A DNA stretch of 35,697 nucleotides from Gemmataceae bacterium (GTDB taxonomy: Bacteria > Planctomycetota > Planctomycetia > Gemmatales > Gemmataceae). Positions 1-8,331 of this stretch are shown here, piece after piece. The notes under the pieces are model-generated. The model was not told the DNA's origin. It did not search any database and worked only from the letters and a program-made list of their open reading frames with translations. How positions within the stretch are numbered: position 1 is the first letter of the stretch; each line of letters begins with the position of its first letter. The translations under genes were made by a program, and so were the position numbers. Where the stretch lies: assembly GCA_019636445.1 (NCBI GenBank), contig JAHBXO010000051.1:1-35697 (forward strand), written 5' to 3'.

Positions 1-1
1 C

Positions 2-685
2 AATAATCTATATATGCACGATGCCGACGCGGGAGAAGATTTCGGTGGCGCAGTATATAATTCCGGAAACTTAGGAATATATAACTGTACTTTCGTCAAT
101 AATCAGTCCGGCAAAGGCGGCGCGATCTACAATGCCGGCGATTCATTCATGACGATTGGCGAATGCTCTTTCTCATCTAATCACACTAGCAATGAAGGCG
201 GCGCAATCTCGACGGCAACGGATGCAACGATCAATATCTACTACTCGTCTTTCTACAACAATTGGAGTGTCAAAGGCGGGGCACTCGCGTCGAATGGAGC
301 CGATACGCACATCGAATACTGTACATTTCAAGATAACTATTCGGTGACTGGCGGCGCCGTATACATGTCGAGCGGCGAACTTGAGGCCCTGGGTTCGCAG
401 TTCACTAGCAATACGGCGAGTGAGCTCGGCGGAGCCATTTATTGCACATTGGGATTTGTCGTAATCAACGAAACGAATTTTAATAGCAACATCGCCGGCA
501 TAGACGGCGGCGCAATCCGCAACGTGAACGGCGAATTTCACCTCGACACTTGCAAATTCACCGGCAATTCCGCCGCCAAATCAGGGCATTGCATTGCGAA
601 CTCTGGCATTCAGAATGTTTCAGTATGGCTATTCATGAGTAACTGTACGCTTCAAGGCAATCTCGCGAACGACGTTACCTTCTAA
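2..685 (+). CDS. Beta-helix surface protein with GGA[IV] repeats (5' partial)
   Basis: The frame is open from the left edge, so the start lies outside the window; the internal ATG at 14 is probably not the true start. The visible part is a solenoid of about seven repeats of 22-25 residues, each with GGAI, GGAV or GGAL followed by a hydrophobic strand and a C/S-x-F-x-x-N motif (CTFVNN, CSFSSN, CTFQDN, TNFNSN). This pattern is that of chlamydial Pmp-type or right-handed parallel beta-helix proteins, which are exported and surface exposed. No catalytic residues or C-terminal anchor are visible. One sampled 60-base line (61-120) is 42% GC, well below most of the window. The next gene follows after 41 bases on the same strand and may be co-transcribed. 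The fold is fairly sure; the function is unknown. Confidence 0.75.
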   Translation, partial: NNLYMHDADAGEDFGGAVYNSGNLGIYNCTFVNNQSGKGGAIYNAGDSFMTIGECSFSSNHTSNEGGAISTATDATINIYYSSFYNNWSVKGGALASNGADTHIEYCTFQDNYSVTGGAVYMSSGELEALGSQFTSNTASELGGAIYCTLGFVVINETNFNSNIAGIDGGAIRNVNGEFHLDTCKFTGNSAAKSGHCIANSGIQNVSVWLFMSNCTLQGNLANDVTF

Positions 686-726
686 TTAATTTATGTGAAT
701 TTCACTACCGGATTGGGGGTGACAAT

Positions 727-2016
727 ATGTTTACTTGCGCGACATTCGCTGTGTTGATATCCGTAGTCGCATCGTTACCGGTCGTAGAATATGACCCCTT
801 GATCGAGCGGCAAGAATTCGCCGCAGTGCGAAAGTTGTTGAATTCGAGGGCAGGTCGAGATGCCGAGGAGGCCGTCAAGACGATTGCCGGCAGCCCACTC
901 GATTATGAATACCTTCGGCAGAATCCGGGATTGCGAAAGGAGGTCGGTTCCGCAGCCCTTGCGTCGATTCAATCTCAACGCGATCGCAATCTGCAGCTCG
1001 CACGACGCCCATCGGTCGCCGAGTGGACTCGGTCTTCGCGCGTCGACACGATCGTGGAGTTGACCGGTTTCGGCTTGACGGATCGCGATTCCCGAACCGT
1101 GGTCCAGGCACTTCTTGAAATCATGACCGCAGTCCCGGAATCGGCGCGCGCGGTCGAGCGGCTCCACGGTTACGATAGCAAATCGCTCGTGCACAGTTTT
1201 GCACCGGGCGGATTGAATGCACCATCCCGATTTCGAGGTGCGGATTTCGGTCCAATCAATAATTACGTCCATAACAACGATTACCAGATCGTTCTCGCCG
1301 ATGAAATCCGTTTTTCAAAACTCCTCAGAACTTACTCGTTGATTTCCGCCCGAAAGTCGATCTTGGACTCCGCTCCCACTACGGCGGAGTGGTTCAGAAC
1401 GGCCCTCTTCGCAAACGAGCCGGTCCAGAATGTGAGGTGGGGAATGATCCATAACTGTCTCATCGTCATTGATGGTTCCATCGAACTCGGCGTGCACGAT
1501 TTCAGCATCGTCAATTCGATCGTCATTGTCAACGGTCGACTGGCCGCCAGCAAGGATAATCGCGTCTCGATCGGCGGCAGCTACATCTGGGCTCGGGAGG
1601 GGATCGATCTTCCCGACAAATTCTACACCAATAGCTCGTTCGCCAGCGGTGGTGCGATCAAGGGTCCAAAGACCGACATCTACAAAGACTTGTACCGCAC
1701 GCCGCTCCGACCCAATCTCAGAGCCGAGCCGCTCGGGTTCAAGTTCTTCGAACTCGCCGATGTCGGCGTGAGCGCCAAGGTCCACGCGCGGGGAGCGGAA
1801 ATAACGTCCCTGGGACTTCTCTCGCCTTATCGGCTCTATGGCCTTCGCGTGGGGGATATCGTCACCAAGGTCGATGACACCACTATCGACTCTCTTGATC
1901 GGCTCCGTAGGGCGACGCGTACGGCCTTCGTCCGGGAAGCCGGCACGTTTCACTTGATCCGAGAAGGAAAGCCGATCACGCGGATCGTTTCGTTCGAAGG
2001 GGTTCGCCTTCCGTAG
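727..2016 (+). CDS. Secreted hypothetical protein with C-terminal PDZ-like domain
   Basis: A 429-residue protein. The first ~18 residues form a hydrophobic signal segment (MFTCATFAVLISVVASLP), so export is expected. The ATG has a GGGGG purine run about 8 bases upstream. Residues ~20-220 look alpha-helical and resemble no family I know. Residues ~240-300 are rich in short beta strands (LIVIDGSIELG, IVNSIVIVNG), possibly a few beta-helix turns. The last ~60 residues (from about 368) read like a PDZ domain: GLRVGDIVTKVDD, an Asp-Ser-Leu-Asp-x-Leu helix, then FHLIREGKPI. No protease catalytic triad is visible, so this is not a DegP-type protease. It may work with the beta-helix protein encoded just upstream; that is inference from position only. 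Confidence 0.7.
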   Translation: MFTCATFAVLISVVASLPVVEYDPLIERQEFAAVRKLLNSRAGRDAEEAVKTIAGSPLDYEYLRQNPGLRKEVGSAALASIQSQRDRNLQLARRPSVAEWTRSSRVDTIVELTGFGLTDRDSRTVVQALLEIMTAVPESARAVERLHGYDSKSLVHSFAPGGLNAPSRFRGADFGPINNYVHNNDYQIVLADEIRFSKLLRTYSLISARKSILDSAPTTAEWFRTALFANEPVQNVRWGMIHNCLIVIDGSIELGVHDFSIVNSIVIVNGRLAASKDNRVSIGGSYIWAREGIDLPDKFYTNSSFASGGAIKGPKTDIYKDLYRTPLRPNLRAEPLGFKFFELADVGVSAKVHARGAEITSLGLLSPYRLYGLRVGDIVTKVDDTTIDSLDRLRRATRTAFVREAGTFHLIREGKPITRIVSFEGVRLP

Positions 2017-2024
2017 GCCCAGTC

Positions 2025-3014
2025 TCAATCCGGCCCGCGGACCAGCGGCACGACCTGCTCCTGCCAGAAGCGGCGGAGCTTTTCGTGCGTCTGCTCGCTG
2101 AGCGGGCGCATCGTGCTCGGCATCGCGTTCGCCTGGGCCTGCTTCGCGTTCCGCGCGCCGGGGATCACGGTCGTCACGGCGGGGAAATCCAGGATCCAGC
2201 GCAGAGCCAGTTGGGGCATGATGTAGCCTTCCGGCACCAGCGACCGCAGTTTGTCCACGATCTCCAGGCCGTTCTCCCAGCCCAGACCCGCGAACGTCTC
2301 GCCGACGTTGAACTTCTCGCCGTTGCGGTTGTAGCTGCGGTGGTCCGTCGGTGCGAACTTCGTGGAATGCGAATAGGTGCCCGTGAGCAACCCCGACGCG
2401 AGCGGGAGGCGCACGATGATGGCGACGCCCTTCTTCTGGGCTTCGTCGAAGATCGCGGTGATGGGCGTCTGCCGAAAGACGTTGAAGATGATCTGGAGGC
2501 TGGCGAGGCCGGGTTGGGCGAGGCACGCCTTCGCCTCCGCCGTTGATTCGACGCTGGCGCCGAACCGCTTGATCTTCCCCTCGTCTTTCAGTTGTCGGAG
2601 GGTTTCGAAGACTTCGCCGCGTTCGAGTTCGGCGAGGGGGACGCAGTGGAGTTGCGTGAGGTCGAGGGCGTCGACGCCGAGGCGTTTGAGCGATTCCTCG
2701 GTGAAGCGGCGGAGGTGTTCGGGCCGGCAGTTGTCGGGCAGGCCGGGCTGGGGCCAGCGGCCGAGTTTGGTGGCGATGAAGACGTTCTTGGGTCGTGCGT
2801 CCTTCACGAACTTGGCGACGAGCGATTCGCTGCGGCCAAGTCCATAGATGTCGGCGGTGTCGAAGAAGGTGACGCCGGCGTCGGCGGCGGCCTGAAGGGT
2901 GGCGAGGGCGTCGGCATCGGAGACGCTGCCCCACTGGTCGCCGCCGATCTGCCAGCAGCCGAGGCCGATCTCCGAGACGCGCGTTGGATCGCCGCCGAAG
3001 GTCCGGGTATTCAT
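2025..3014 (-). CDS. Aldo/keto reductase
   Basis: A 329-residue NAD(P)H-dependent oxidoreductase of the aldo/keto reductase superfamily, with a (beta/alpha)8 barrel reducing aldehydes or ketones to alcohols. The family tetrad is present: Asp52 and Tyr57 in FDTADIYG, Lys83 in ATKLGRW and His123 in TQLHC. The C-terminal cofactor region reads ALRWILDFPAVTTVIPGARN, typical of bacterial members. There is no signal peptide, so it is cytoplasmic. Length is normal for the family. The start lies 111 bases from the divergent esterase-fusion gene. The gene ends 8 bases from the end of the PDZ-like gene on the other strand. Substrate cannot be inferred. Confidence 0.93.
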   Translation of the reverse strand: MNTRTFGGDPTRVSEIGLGCWQIGGDQWGSVSDADALATLQAAADAGVTFFDTADIYGLGRSESLVAKFVKDARPKNVFIATKLGRWPQPGLPDNCRPEHLRRFTEESLKRLGVDALDLTQLHCVPLAELERGEVFETLRQLKDEGKIKRFGASVESTAEAKACLAQPGLASLQIIFNVFRQTPITAIFDEAQKKGVAIIVRLPLASGLLTGTYSHSTKFAPTDHRSYNRNGEKFNVGETFAGLGWENGLEIVDKLRSLVPEGYIMPQLALRWILDFPAVTTVIPGARNAKQAQANAMPSTMRPLSEQTHEKLRRFWQEQVVPLVRGPD

Positions 3015-3125
3015 GGTTCGCTCCGAGGGGGAGGATTGTTCTATTCGTTCCCGGCCGCGCGGTGTCCGGCTTTCGATGCGGGGCTACAATCGCCCCACGA
3101 CCTCCCACCCCGCAGGACCGTTCGC

Positions 3126-4829
3126 ATGCGCCTCCTCTCCCTGCTCGCGATCCTCGGTCTCGCCGCCACGGCACCGGCCCAGGACGCCCCGCCCAAGGGC
3201 GACGTTACGAAATACTCGTTCGAAGCCAGCAAGATCTTCCCCGGCACCTATCGCGACTACTGGGTGTACGTGCCGAAGCAGTATGACGGAAAGACGCCGG
3301 CGTGCGTTTACGTGAACCAGGACGGCGTGCAGTACAACGCGCCGGCGGTCTTCGACAAGCTCATCCACGAGAAGAAGATGCCGGTGACGATCGGCGTATT
3401 CGTCATGCACGGGAAGGTGAAGGCGACGAACCCCGACGCGGCGCTTGACCGGTTCAACCGCAGCTTCGAATACGACGGCCTGGGCGACGCCTACGCCCGC
3501 TTCCTGTTGGACGAACTGCTGCCGGACGTGGAAAAGAAGACCGCGCCCGACGGCCGGAAACTCGTCCTCTCGAAGCGCGGCAACGACCGCGCCATCGGCG
3601 GCGCGAGCAGCGGCGCGATCTGCGCCTTCACCGCCGCGTGGGAACGGCCGGACGCCTTCACCCGTGTCTTCAGCGCCATCGGCACCTACGTTGGCCTGCG
3701 CGGCGGCCACAACTACCCCACGCTCATCCGCAAGACCGAACCAAAGCCGATTCGCGTCTTCCTCGAAGACGGCGAGAATGACAACAACGCCTGGGGCGGC
3801 GACTGGTGGATGGCGAATCAGGAGATGGAGCGTGCTTTGACGTTCGCGGGGTACGAAGTGGCGCACGAGTGGGGCAAGGGCGGGCACAACGCGCAGGCCG
3901 CCACGAAGATCTTTCCGCAGGCGATGGAATGGCTGTGGAAGGGCTATCCGGAACCGGTCAAGGCCGGCAAGGGATCGCCCCAGATGCAGAACCTGCTCAT
4001 CGAGGGGGAAGGCTGGAAGGACATCGGCGGGAAATACCAGTTCACGGAAGGGCCGATCGCGAACGCGAAAGGCGAACTGTTCTTCACCGACGTGCCGCAG
4101 GGGAAGACGTACAAGGTCGGCCTCGACGGCAAGGTGGAGTTGGCGAACGCCGACAACGGCAAGGCGAGCGGCCTCGCGTTCGGCCCCGACGGCACGCTCT
4201 TCGCCGTCGGCGTCGGCCTGAACCCGATGGTGAAGTACGACGGCGACAAACGCACCACCATCGCCGAGAACGTCTTCGGCAACGACTTCGTCGCGCTCCA
4301 CAACGGCCGGTTCTACGCCACCGCACCGAACGGCGCGAACCTGCCGCAGAGCAAGCTCCTGCTCGTCACTTTGAAGGGCGACACGCAGGTGGTCGACACC
4401 GGCATCCGTTACCCGAACGGGATCACGGTGTCGCCGGACCAGTCGCTGCTCTACGTCGCCGAGAGCCGCACGCACTGGGTCTACAGCTTCCAGATTCAGC
4501 CGGACGGGAGCCTGAAGCACAAGCAGAAGTACTTCCACCTGCACGTGCCGGACACGGCCGACGAGGCCAGCGCCGACGGCTTGAAGTGCGACCGGAACGG
4601 CACGTTGTACGTGGCCACGCGGATGGGCGTGCAGTTCTGCGATCAGGCCGGGCGCGTGAACGGAATCATCCCGACTCCGAACGGCAAATGCGCGAACATC
4701 GCCTTCGGCGGAAAGGACTTCGATATCCTGTACGCGACCTGCGGCGAGAAGGTGTACGCGCGGAAGGTGAAGGCGAAGGGCGCGAACACGTTCGCGCCGC
4801 CGATCGTGCCGAAGGCGCCGAGGCTGTAA
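3126..4829 (+). CDS. Secreted esterase fused to an SMP-30/gluconolactonase-like domain
   Basis: A 567-residue two-domain protein. The chosen ATG opens a signal peptide (MRLLSLLAILGLAATAPAQ) and has AGGA 8 bases upstream; the frame is open further left but that part lacks coding character. Residues ~25-275 are an alpha/beta hydrolase of the enterochelin esterase (Fes/esterase D) type: GASSG with probable nucleophile Ser161, an acidic loop FLEDGEND (Asp215 or nearby), and His254 in GKGGHN. Residues ~285-567 are a six-bladed propeller of the SMP-30/gluconolactonase/LRE type: FTEGPIANAKGELFFTDV (Glu308 as likely metal ligand), YPNGITVSPD, and ADGLKCDRNG. This suggests periplasmic hydrolysis of a carbohydrate ester followed by lactone handling; the substrate is unknown. 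The NPCBM protein gene follows closely. Confidence 0.9.
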   Translation: MRLLSLLAILGLAATAPAQDAPPKGDVTKYSFEASKIFPGTYRDYWVYVPKQYDGKTPACVYVNQDGVQYNAPAVFDKLIHEKKMPVTIGVFVMHGKVKATNPDAALDRFNRSFEYDGLGDAYARFLLDELLPDVEKKTAPDGRKLVLSKRGNDRAIGGASSGAICAFTAAWERPDAFTRVFSAIGTYVGLRGGHNYPTLIRKTEPKPIRVFLEDGENDNNAWGGDWWMANQEMERALTFAGYEVAHEWGKGGHNAQAATKIFPQAMEWLWKGYPEPVKAGKGSPQMQNLLIEGEGWKDIGGKYQFTEGPIANAKGELFFTDVPQGKTYKVGLDGKVELANADNGKASGLAFGPDGTLFAVGVGLNPMVKYDGDKRTTIAENVFGNDFVALHNGRFYATAPNGANLPQSKLLLVTLKGDTQVVDTGIRYPNGITVSPDQSLLYVAESRTHWVYSFQIQPDGSLKHKQKYFHLHVPDTADEASADGLKCDRNGTLYVATRMGVQFCDQAGRVNGIIPTPNGKCANIAFGGKDFDILYATCGEKVYARKVKAKGANTFAPPIVPKAPRL

Positions 4830-4841
4830 TGTTCGTGGAGT

Positions 4842-4865
4842 GCCCGCGGACGTTCGTCCGCGGGC
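4842..4865. terminator. Perfect 10-bp GC hairpin between two plus-strand genes
   Basis: GCCCGCGGAC and its exact reverse complement flank a GTTC loop, 12 bases after the stop of the esterase fusion. There is no T-tract, so it may be a processing hairpin, a REP-type element or a weak terminator rather than a classical intrinsic terminator. It lies upstream of the next gene's preferred start and argues against the earlier in-frame ATG at 4829. Confidence 0.55.
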
Positions 4866-4882
4866 TTCGCCCGGAGCTTTCG

Positions 4883-6043
4883 ATGTTCGTTTCCCTAATC
4901 GCGTTGATTCTCGCCCAGCCTCCGGCGGCACCCGCGTTCACCACCGTCACCGCGACCGAGTCGAAATCCGGCCCGTGGCGACCGCTGGACAAGGCAGCGC
5001 TCGCGAACCTCGTGTCGATCCGCCGCGCCGGCCCCCTCCCCGCGTGGCCGCGCACGGCAGGCGCGATCCTCGTCAACGGCGACCGCATCCCCGGCGAGTT
5101 CCTCCTCGGCGACGATACCGCCGTCTTCCTCCAGTCGAAATGGAACCCGAAGGGTCTGCGCGTGCCGCTGCCGGCGATCCGCGTCCTCTGGATCGCGGCC
5201 CCGCCGGCGACCGCGCCCGAGTTCCCCGACCGCTACGCCTGGCTGGAGGCCGACCGCAAAACCGACGTGGTGCTCCTGCGCAACGGCGACACCGTCGCGG
5301 GCGACATCGTGGAGTTCACATCGAACGGTCAACTGCGAATCAAGAAGACGTCCGACGGATCCACGGCCACGTTGGAACCGGGCGCGATGGCCGCCGTCGC
5401 GTTCAATCCCGCGCTCGGCGCGGTGCGCAAGGTGAAGGGACCGATCGCGCACCTCGTGCTCGCCGACGGGACACGACTCACCGTGGTCAACCCGACCGCG
5501 GATGCGACGACCGTGAAAGGTGCGGCCCTCTTCGGCACGGCCGTCGAAGTTCCAGTCAACGACCTCGTGTCTTTGGACGTGCTCCAGGGGAAGGCTACGC
5601 CGCTCGCGGACTTGAAGCCCAAGGTGGAACGGGTGGAACCCTTCAACGACCTCGCGTGGCCGTGGCAGGCGAACCGGACGGTTAAGCACCGACCGATCCA
5701 ACTGCAAAACAAGCTCGGGGTTTCCACGTTCGACCGCGGCCTCGGCACGCATCCGAAGACGACGTTGACCTACGCGCTCAACGGCAAGTACCGCACCTTC
5801 ACGGCGACCGTGGGGCTGGACGCCGCCACGGGCCGCCGCGGACAGGCCGCCGTCTCGATTTTCGTGGATGGCAAACTTCAACCGATCCCGGAACTGTCGA
5901 CGCTTGCGGCGGGGAACGAATCGGTGGCGGTGCGGGTCGAGGTCGCGAAGGCGAACGAGTTGACGCTCGTCGTGGACTTCGGACCCCGGGGCGATATCCA
6001 GGCCGACGTGAACTGGGCCGATGCGATGCTCATCGGCCCGTGA
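4883..6043 (+). CDS. Secreted NPCBM/NEW2-domain protein
   Basis: A 386-residue exported protein. I chose the ATG that opens a signal peptide (MFVSLIALILAQPPAAPA) and has GGAG 6 bases upstream. An in-frame ATG at 4829 would put a perfect hairpin inside the coding sequence. Residues ~40-240 contain short beta-rich repeats of the type ILVNGDRIPGEF, VLLRNGDTVAGDIVEF and LVLADGTRL, seen in planctomycete proteins that precede NPCBM domains. Residues ~250-386 match the NPCBM/NEW2 carbohydrate-binding fold: GVSTFDRGLGTHPKTTLTYALNG, then FTATVGLD and a final VNWADAMLIGP. The likely role is binding glycans outside the cytoplasm, perhaps with the esterase fusion encoded upstream. Confidence 0.88.
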   Translation: MFVSLIALILAQPPAAPAFTTVTATESKSGPWRPLDKAALANLVSIRRAGPLPAWPRTAGAILVNGDRIPGEFLLGDDTAVFLQSKWNPKGLRVPLPAIRVLWIAAPPATAPEFPDRYAWLEADRKTDVVLLRNGDTVAGDIVEFTSNGQLRIKKTSDGSTATLEPGAMAAVAFNPALGAVRKVKGPIAHLVLADGTRLTVVNPTADATTVKGAALFGTAVEVPVNDLVSLDVLQGKATPLADLKPKVERVEPFNDLAWPWQANRTVKHRPIQLQNKLGVSTFDRGLGTHPKTTLTYALNGKYRTFTATVGLDAATGRRGQAAVSIFVDGKLQPIPELSTLAAGNESVAVRVEVAKANELTLVVDFGPRGDIQADVNWADAMLIGP

Positions 6044-6059
6044 CAAACCGTCCTACTCA

Positions 6060-6593
6060 TTACTTGATGGGCAACTCGTACACGATCGTGCCCAGGACCG
6101 CGCCTTCCTCCACGCCGTGGCACTTCGCGCAGCTCTTCAGCACGGCCGGCACCAGGGTCGCGGTGCGCAGCACCGGCTTGCCGTCGACCTCGCCGATCTC
6201 CTCCAGCGTCTTCTTCCCGTCCTTCATCGCCTTCACCGCCTTCTTCTCGAAGTCGGTCTTCGCCACGTTCTCGTCGTTCTTCGGGTCGCCACTGGCGTCC
6301 ACGAGGCGGGCGTTGTGCCAGCCCTTCTTCTTCATCGCGTCGAAGACCGCCTTGGCCGCGAGCGCCGCGGGCTTGTCCGCCTGCTGGTTCACATAGAGCT
6401 GCGTGATGCCGACGACGGCAGTCTTGTAAAGGTCGTCCAGCATTGTGATCTGCTCGCGCGTCCGTTCGACGGCCGCCTTGTCCGGTGCTTTCTTGTCCGC
6501 CGCCGTCATGGGCGCCGTCGTGTGCAGGGTCACGGTGGCCGCGAGGGCGGCCGTGCCGGCGAGGCCGAGCGCGATGCGTCGCAGAATGGTCAT
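6060..6593 (-). CDS. DUF3365-type c-haem protein
   Basis: A 177-residue exported protein with an N-terminal hydrophobic signal (MTILRRIALGLAGTAALAATV). A single haem c attachment motif CAKCH (Cys155, Cys158, His159) is followed by G-x-x-x-G-A-V-L-G-T-I-V-Y near the C-terminus. The body is helical, with conserved-looking segments GWHNARLVDASGDPKNDEN and RTATLVPAVLKSCAKCHG. This layout matches the Tll0287-like c-type haem family (DUF3365), whose members serve redox or gas/redox sensing roles. It should act in the periplasm or be membrane-attached through an uncleaved signal. It is last of three minus-strand genes, after signal peptidase II and the aminotransferase, with an 81-base gap. Confidence 0.85.
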   Translation of the reverse strand: MTILRRIALGLAGTAALAATVTLHTTAPMTAADKKAPDKAAVERTREQITMLDDLYKTAVVGITQLYVNQQADKPAALAAKAVFDAMKKKGWHNARLVDASGDPKNDENVAKTDFEKKAVKAMKDGKKTLEEIGEVDGKPVLRTATLVPAVLKSCAKCHGVEEGAVLGTIVYELPIK

Positions 6594-6674
6594 GGTTCAC
6601 CCGAAGGGAGAGGAAAATGGGAACGGGGGTAGTGTAACCTCCGAAAATTGGATGTCAATATCCGAAATTGAAAT

Positions 6675-7670
6675 TCACCCTCGATCCGCCTGTCGTGGCG
6701 GCGTCCGCTGCTCCCGGAAACGGTACTGCGTCCCCGAGACGATCTGCGGGCTGATCCATGCCATCAGCCGTTTCGTCTCGTCGCCGATCGCGAATGGCGT
6801 CCCGTCGATCTGCGTGACCGGTACGATGCCGACGTTGCTGTTGGTCAGGAACACTTCGCTGGCTTCCTTCAACGCATCGTACGGAATCACACGCTCGCGC
6901 ATCGGCAGCGGGGACTGGTTCAAGAGAAACTGGCGTACCGTCCCCGGCAGCAATCCCCCGTCGGCGGTCGGCGTGAACCAGCCATCGGCGAGGCGGACGA
7001 AGATGTTGGCGTGCGACGACTCCTGGACGTTGCCCGCTTCGTCCAGCAGGAGCGCCGTGTCGAAGCCCGACTGATACGCGAGCTGGCCGATCTGCAACCG
7101 CGTCGCGTACTGGAAGGTCTTGAGGGTCAGCGTCGCCTGCCCCTTCGTCACCGGGTTGCGGAACGATTGCAGCCGCAGCGACTCCGGCGCGACCGGTTGC
7201 ACGGCCGCGCTCATCCACACCAAGCCTGTCCGACCCGGTCGGCCGGCGGTCGCGTTCAGCCGCACGATCACGTCCTGCGACGTCAGTGAGCGGACGTAGT
7301 CGCGCACGGTCTTCTCGTCGGGGAGTCGCTCCGGTGCGAGGTCGATGCCCAGGATGTCGGCGGATTTCTTGATCCGGTCGAGGTGGAACGCCCAGAGCCA
7401 CGGGGTGCCGTTGATGGTCTTCGTCGATTCCCAGACGCCGCGTCCGAAGAGCAGGCCGGCGTCGAGCGGATCGATCTGGAAGCGATCGATCGGCACGATC
7501 TTGCCGTCGACCCAGAGCAGCCAGCAGACGCGGACGAATTCCTGGAGGATGTTCGTCGGGAGTTGTTCGGGCACGTTCAGGCCGCGATCCTTCAGCACCG
7601 CGACGGGATCGCGGCGGATCAGTTCCCGCAGTTCCGGGTTGGCCCAGGCCAGGTCATCGGTCGGCGACAT
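6675..7670 (-). CDS. Class IV PLP-dependent aminotransferase with N-terminal extension
   Basis: A 331-residue fold-type IV aminotransferase related to branched-chain aminotransferases and aminodeoxychorismate lyase. Lys184 in TLKTFQYATR is the probable PLP Schiff-base residue. The block GFDTALLLDEAGNVQESSHANIF carries the conserved Glu217 and Asn, and GLLPGTVRQFLL and EVFLTNSNVGIVPV form the phosphate-cup region. Residues ~1-50 precede the usual family start (WVDGKIVP) and form an extra helical segment (see findings). The start overlaps the end of signal peptidase II by 17 bases, so the two are likely co-transcribed. The exact substrate (branched-chain amino acids, D-amino acids or aminodeoxychorismate) cannot be set from sequence alone. 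Confidence 0.9.
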   Translation of the reverse strand: MSPTDDLAWANPELRELIRRDPVAVLKDRGLNVPEQLPTNILQEFVRVCWLLWVDGKIVPIDRFQIDPLDAGLLFGRGVWESTKTINGTPWLWAFHLDRIKKSADILGIDLAPERLPDEKTVRDYVRSLTSQDVIVRLNATAGRPGRTGLVWMSAAVQPVAPESLRLQSFRNPVTKGQATLTLKTFQYATRLQIGQLAYQSGFDTALLLDEAGNVQESSHANIFVRLADGWFTPTADGGLLPGTVRQFLLNQSPLPMRERVIPYDALKEASEVFLTNSNVGIVPVTQIDGTPFAIGDETKRLMAWISPQIVSGTQYRFREQRTPPRQADRG

Positions 7671-8331
7671 CGAGCGATCCTTGCGGGGTAGCGGCGGTCG
7701 AATCCTTCTTCTCGTCGGGGGTCAGCATCGCGTGGAGCAGCAACACCCCGGCGCCGACGACGAGTCCACAGTCGGCCACGTTGAAGACGGGGAATTCGAA
7801 CCAGTAGAAGTGCAGGAAATCACGGACTCCGCCGAAGACGATGCGGTCGTAGAAGTTGCCGAGGGTGCCGGCGGTGATCAACCCGAGCGCGACACACAGC
7901 CAGCGGTCGTGGCGGGCGGCGCCGCGGAGGACCCAGACCGCGATGCCGAGGGCGGCGAGGGCGCAGACGCCAGCGAAGATCCCGTTCGCCACGCCTTTAT
8001 GTTGCTTGCCGAATCCGAAGAGCGCGCCGTGGTTCACGTGCGGCATCACGGGCGCGCTCCAGGTCTGGAGCGGGTTTCGGATTTCGCAATCGCAGGGCGG
8101 CGTGCCGGGGTCGAATTCGGCGGTGAACTTGAACCAGCCGGGGATCAGGTCGTATTCGCCATGGACGACGGTGGCACCGTTGGAGAAGGCGCGGAAGGCA
8201 CCGCGTTCGCCCGGTTCGCCGCCGTTGTGGAGCCAGCGGAACATGCCGTACTTGGTTCCGAGGTCCAGCGCGAGGCCGAGCACGGCCAACGAGACGTAGA
8301 TCCAGCGGTAGGAGCGGGAAGCCGCTTGCAT
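7654..8331 (-). CDS. lspA: Signal peptidase II (prolipoprotein signal peptidase)
   Basis: A 225-residue polytopic membrane aspartyl protease that cleaves lipoprotein signal peptides before the lipid-modified cysteine. Family motifs are in order: TM1 with ALDLGTKYGMF, VNHGALFGFG (Asn100), GNFYDRIVFGGVRDFLHF with catalytic Asp162, and FNVADCGLVVGAG with catalytic Asp187. Four membrane segments are visible. At 225 residues it is longer than the usual ~160-170. The extra length is a ~60-residue insert between TM1 and the VNHGA motif, including a CDC pair, plus a ~20-residue tail. It overlaps the downstream aminotransferase by 17 bases. A lipoprotein gene, a potential substrate, starts divergently 230 bases away. 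Confidence 0.95.
   Translation of the reverse strand: MQAASRSYRWIYVSLAVLGLALDLGTKYGMFRWLHNGGEPGERGAFRAFSNGATVVHGEYDLIPGWFKFTAEFDPGTPPCDCEIRNPLQTWSAPVMPHVNHGALFGFGKQHKGVANGIFAGVCALAALGIAVWVLRGAARHDRWLCVALGLITAGTLGNFYDRIVFGGVRDFLHFYWFEFPVFNVADCGLVVGAGVLLLHAMLTPDEKKDSTAATPQGSLDVADR

Noticed and set aside
1315..3174. Long minus-strand frame (619 codons) across the PDZ-like gene and the reductase
   Set aside because: It is made of Arg/Pro/Gly-rich low-complexity sequence in the wrong frame of the reductase; the reductase frame carries the catalytic tetrad.
4829..4882. Upstream in-frame start of the NPCBM protein overlapping the previous stop
   Set aside because: The added 18 codons run through a perfect hairpin and precede a proper signal peptide with its own Shine-Dalgarno.
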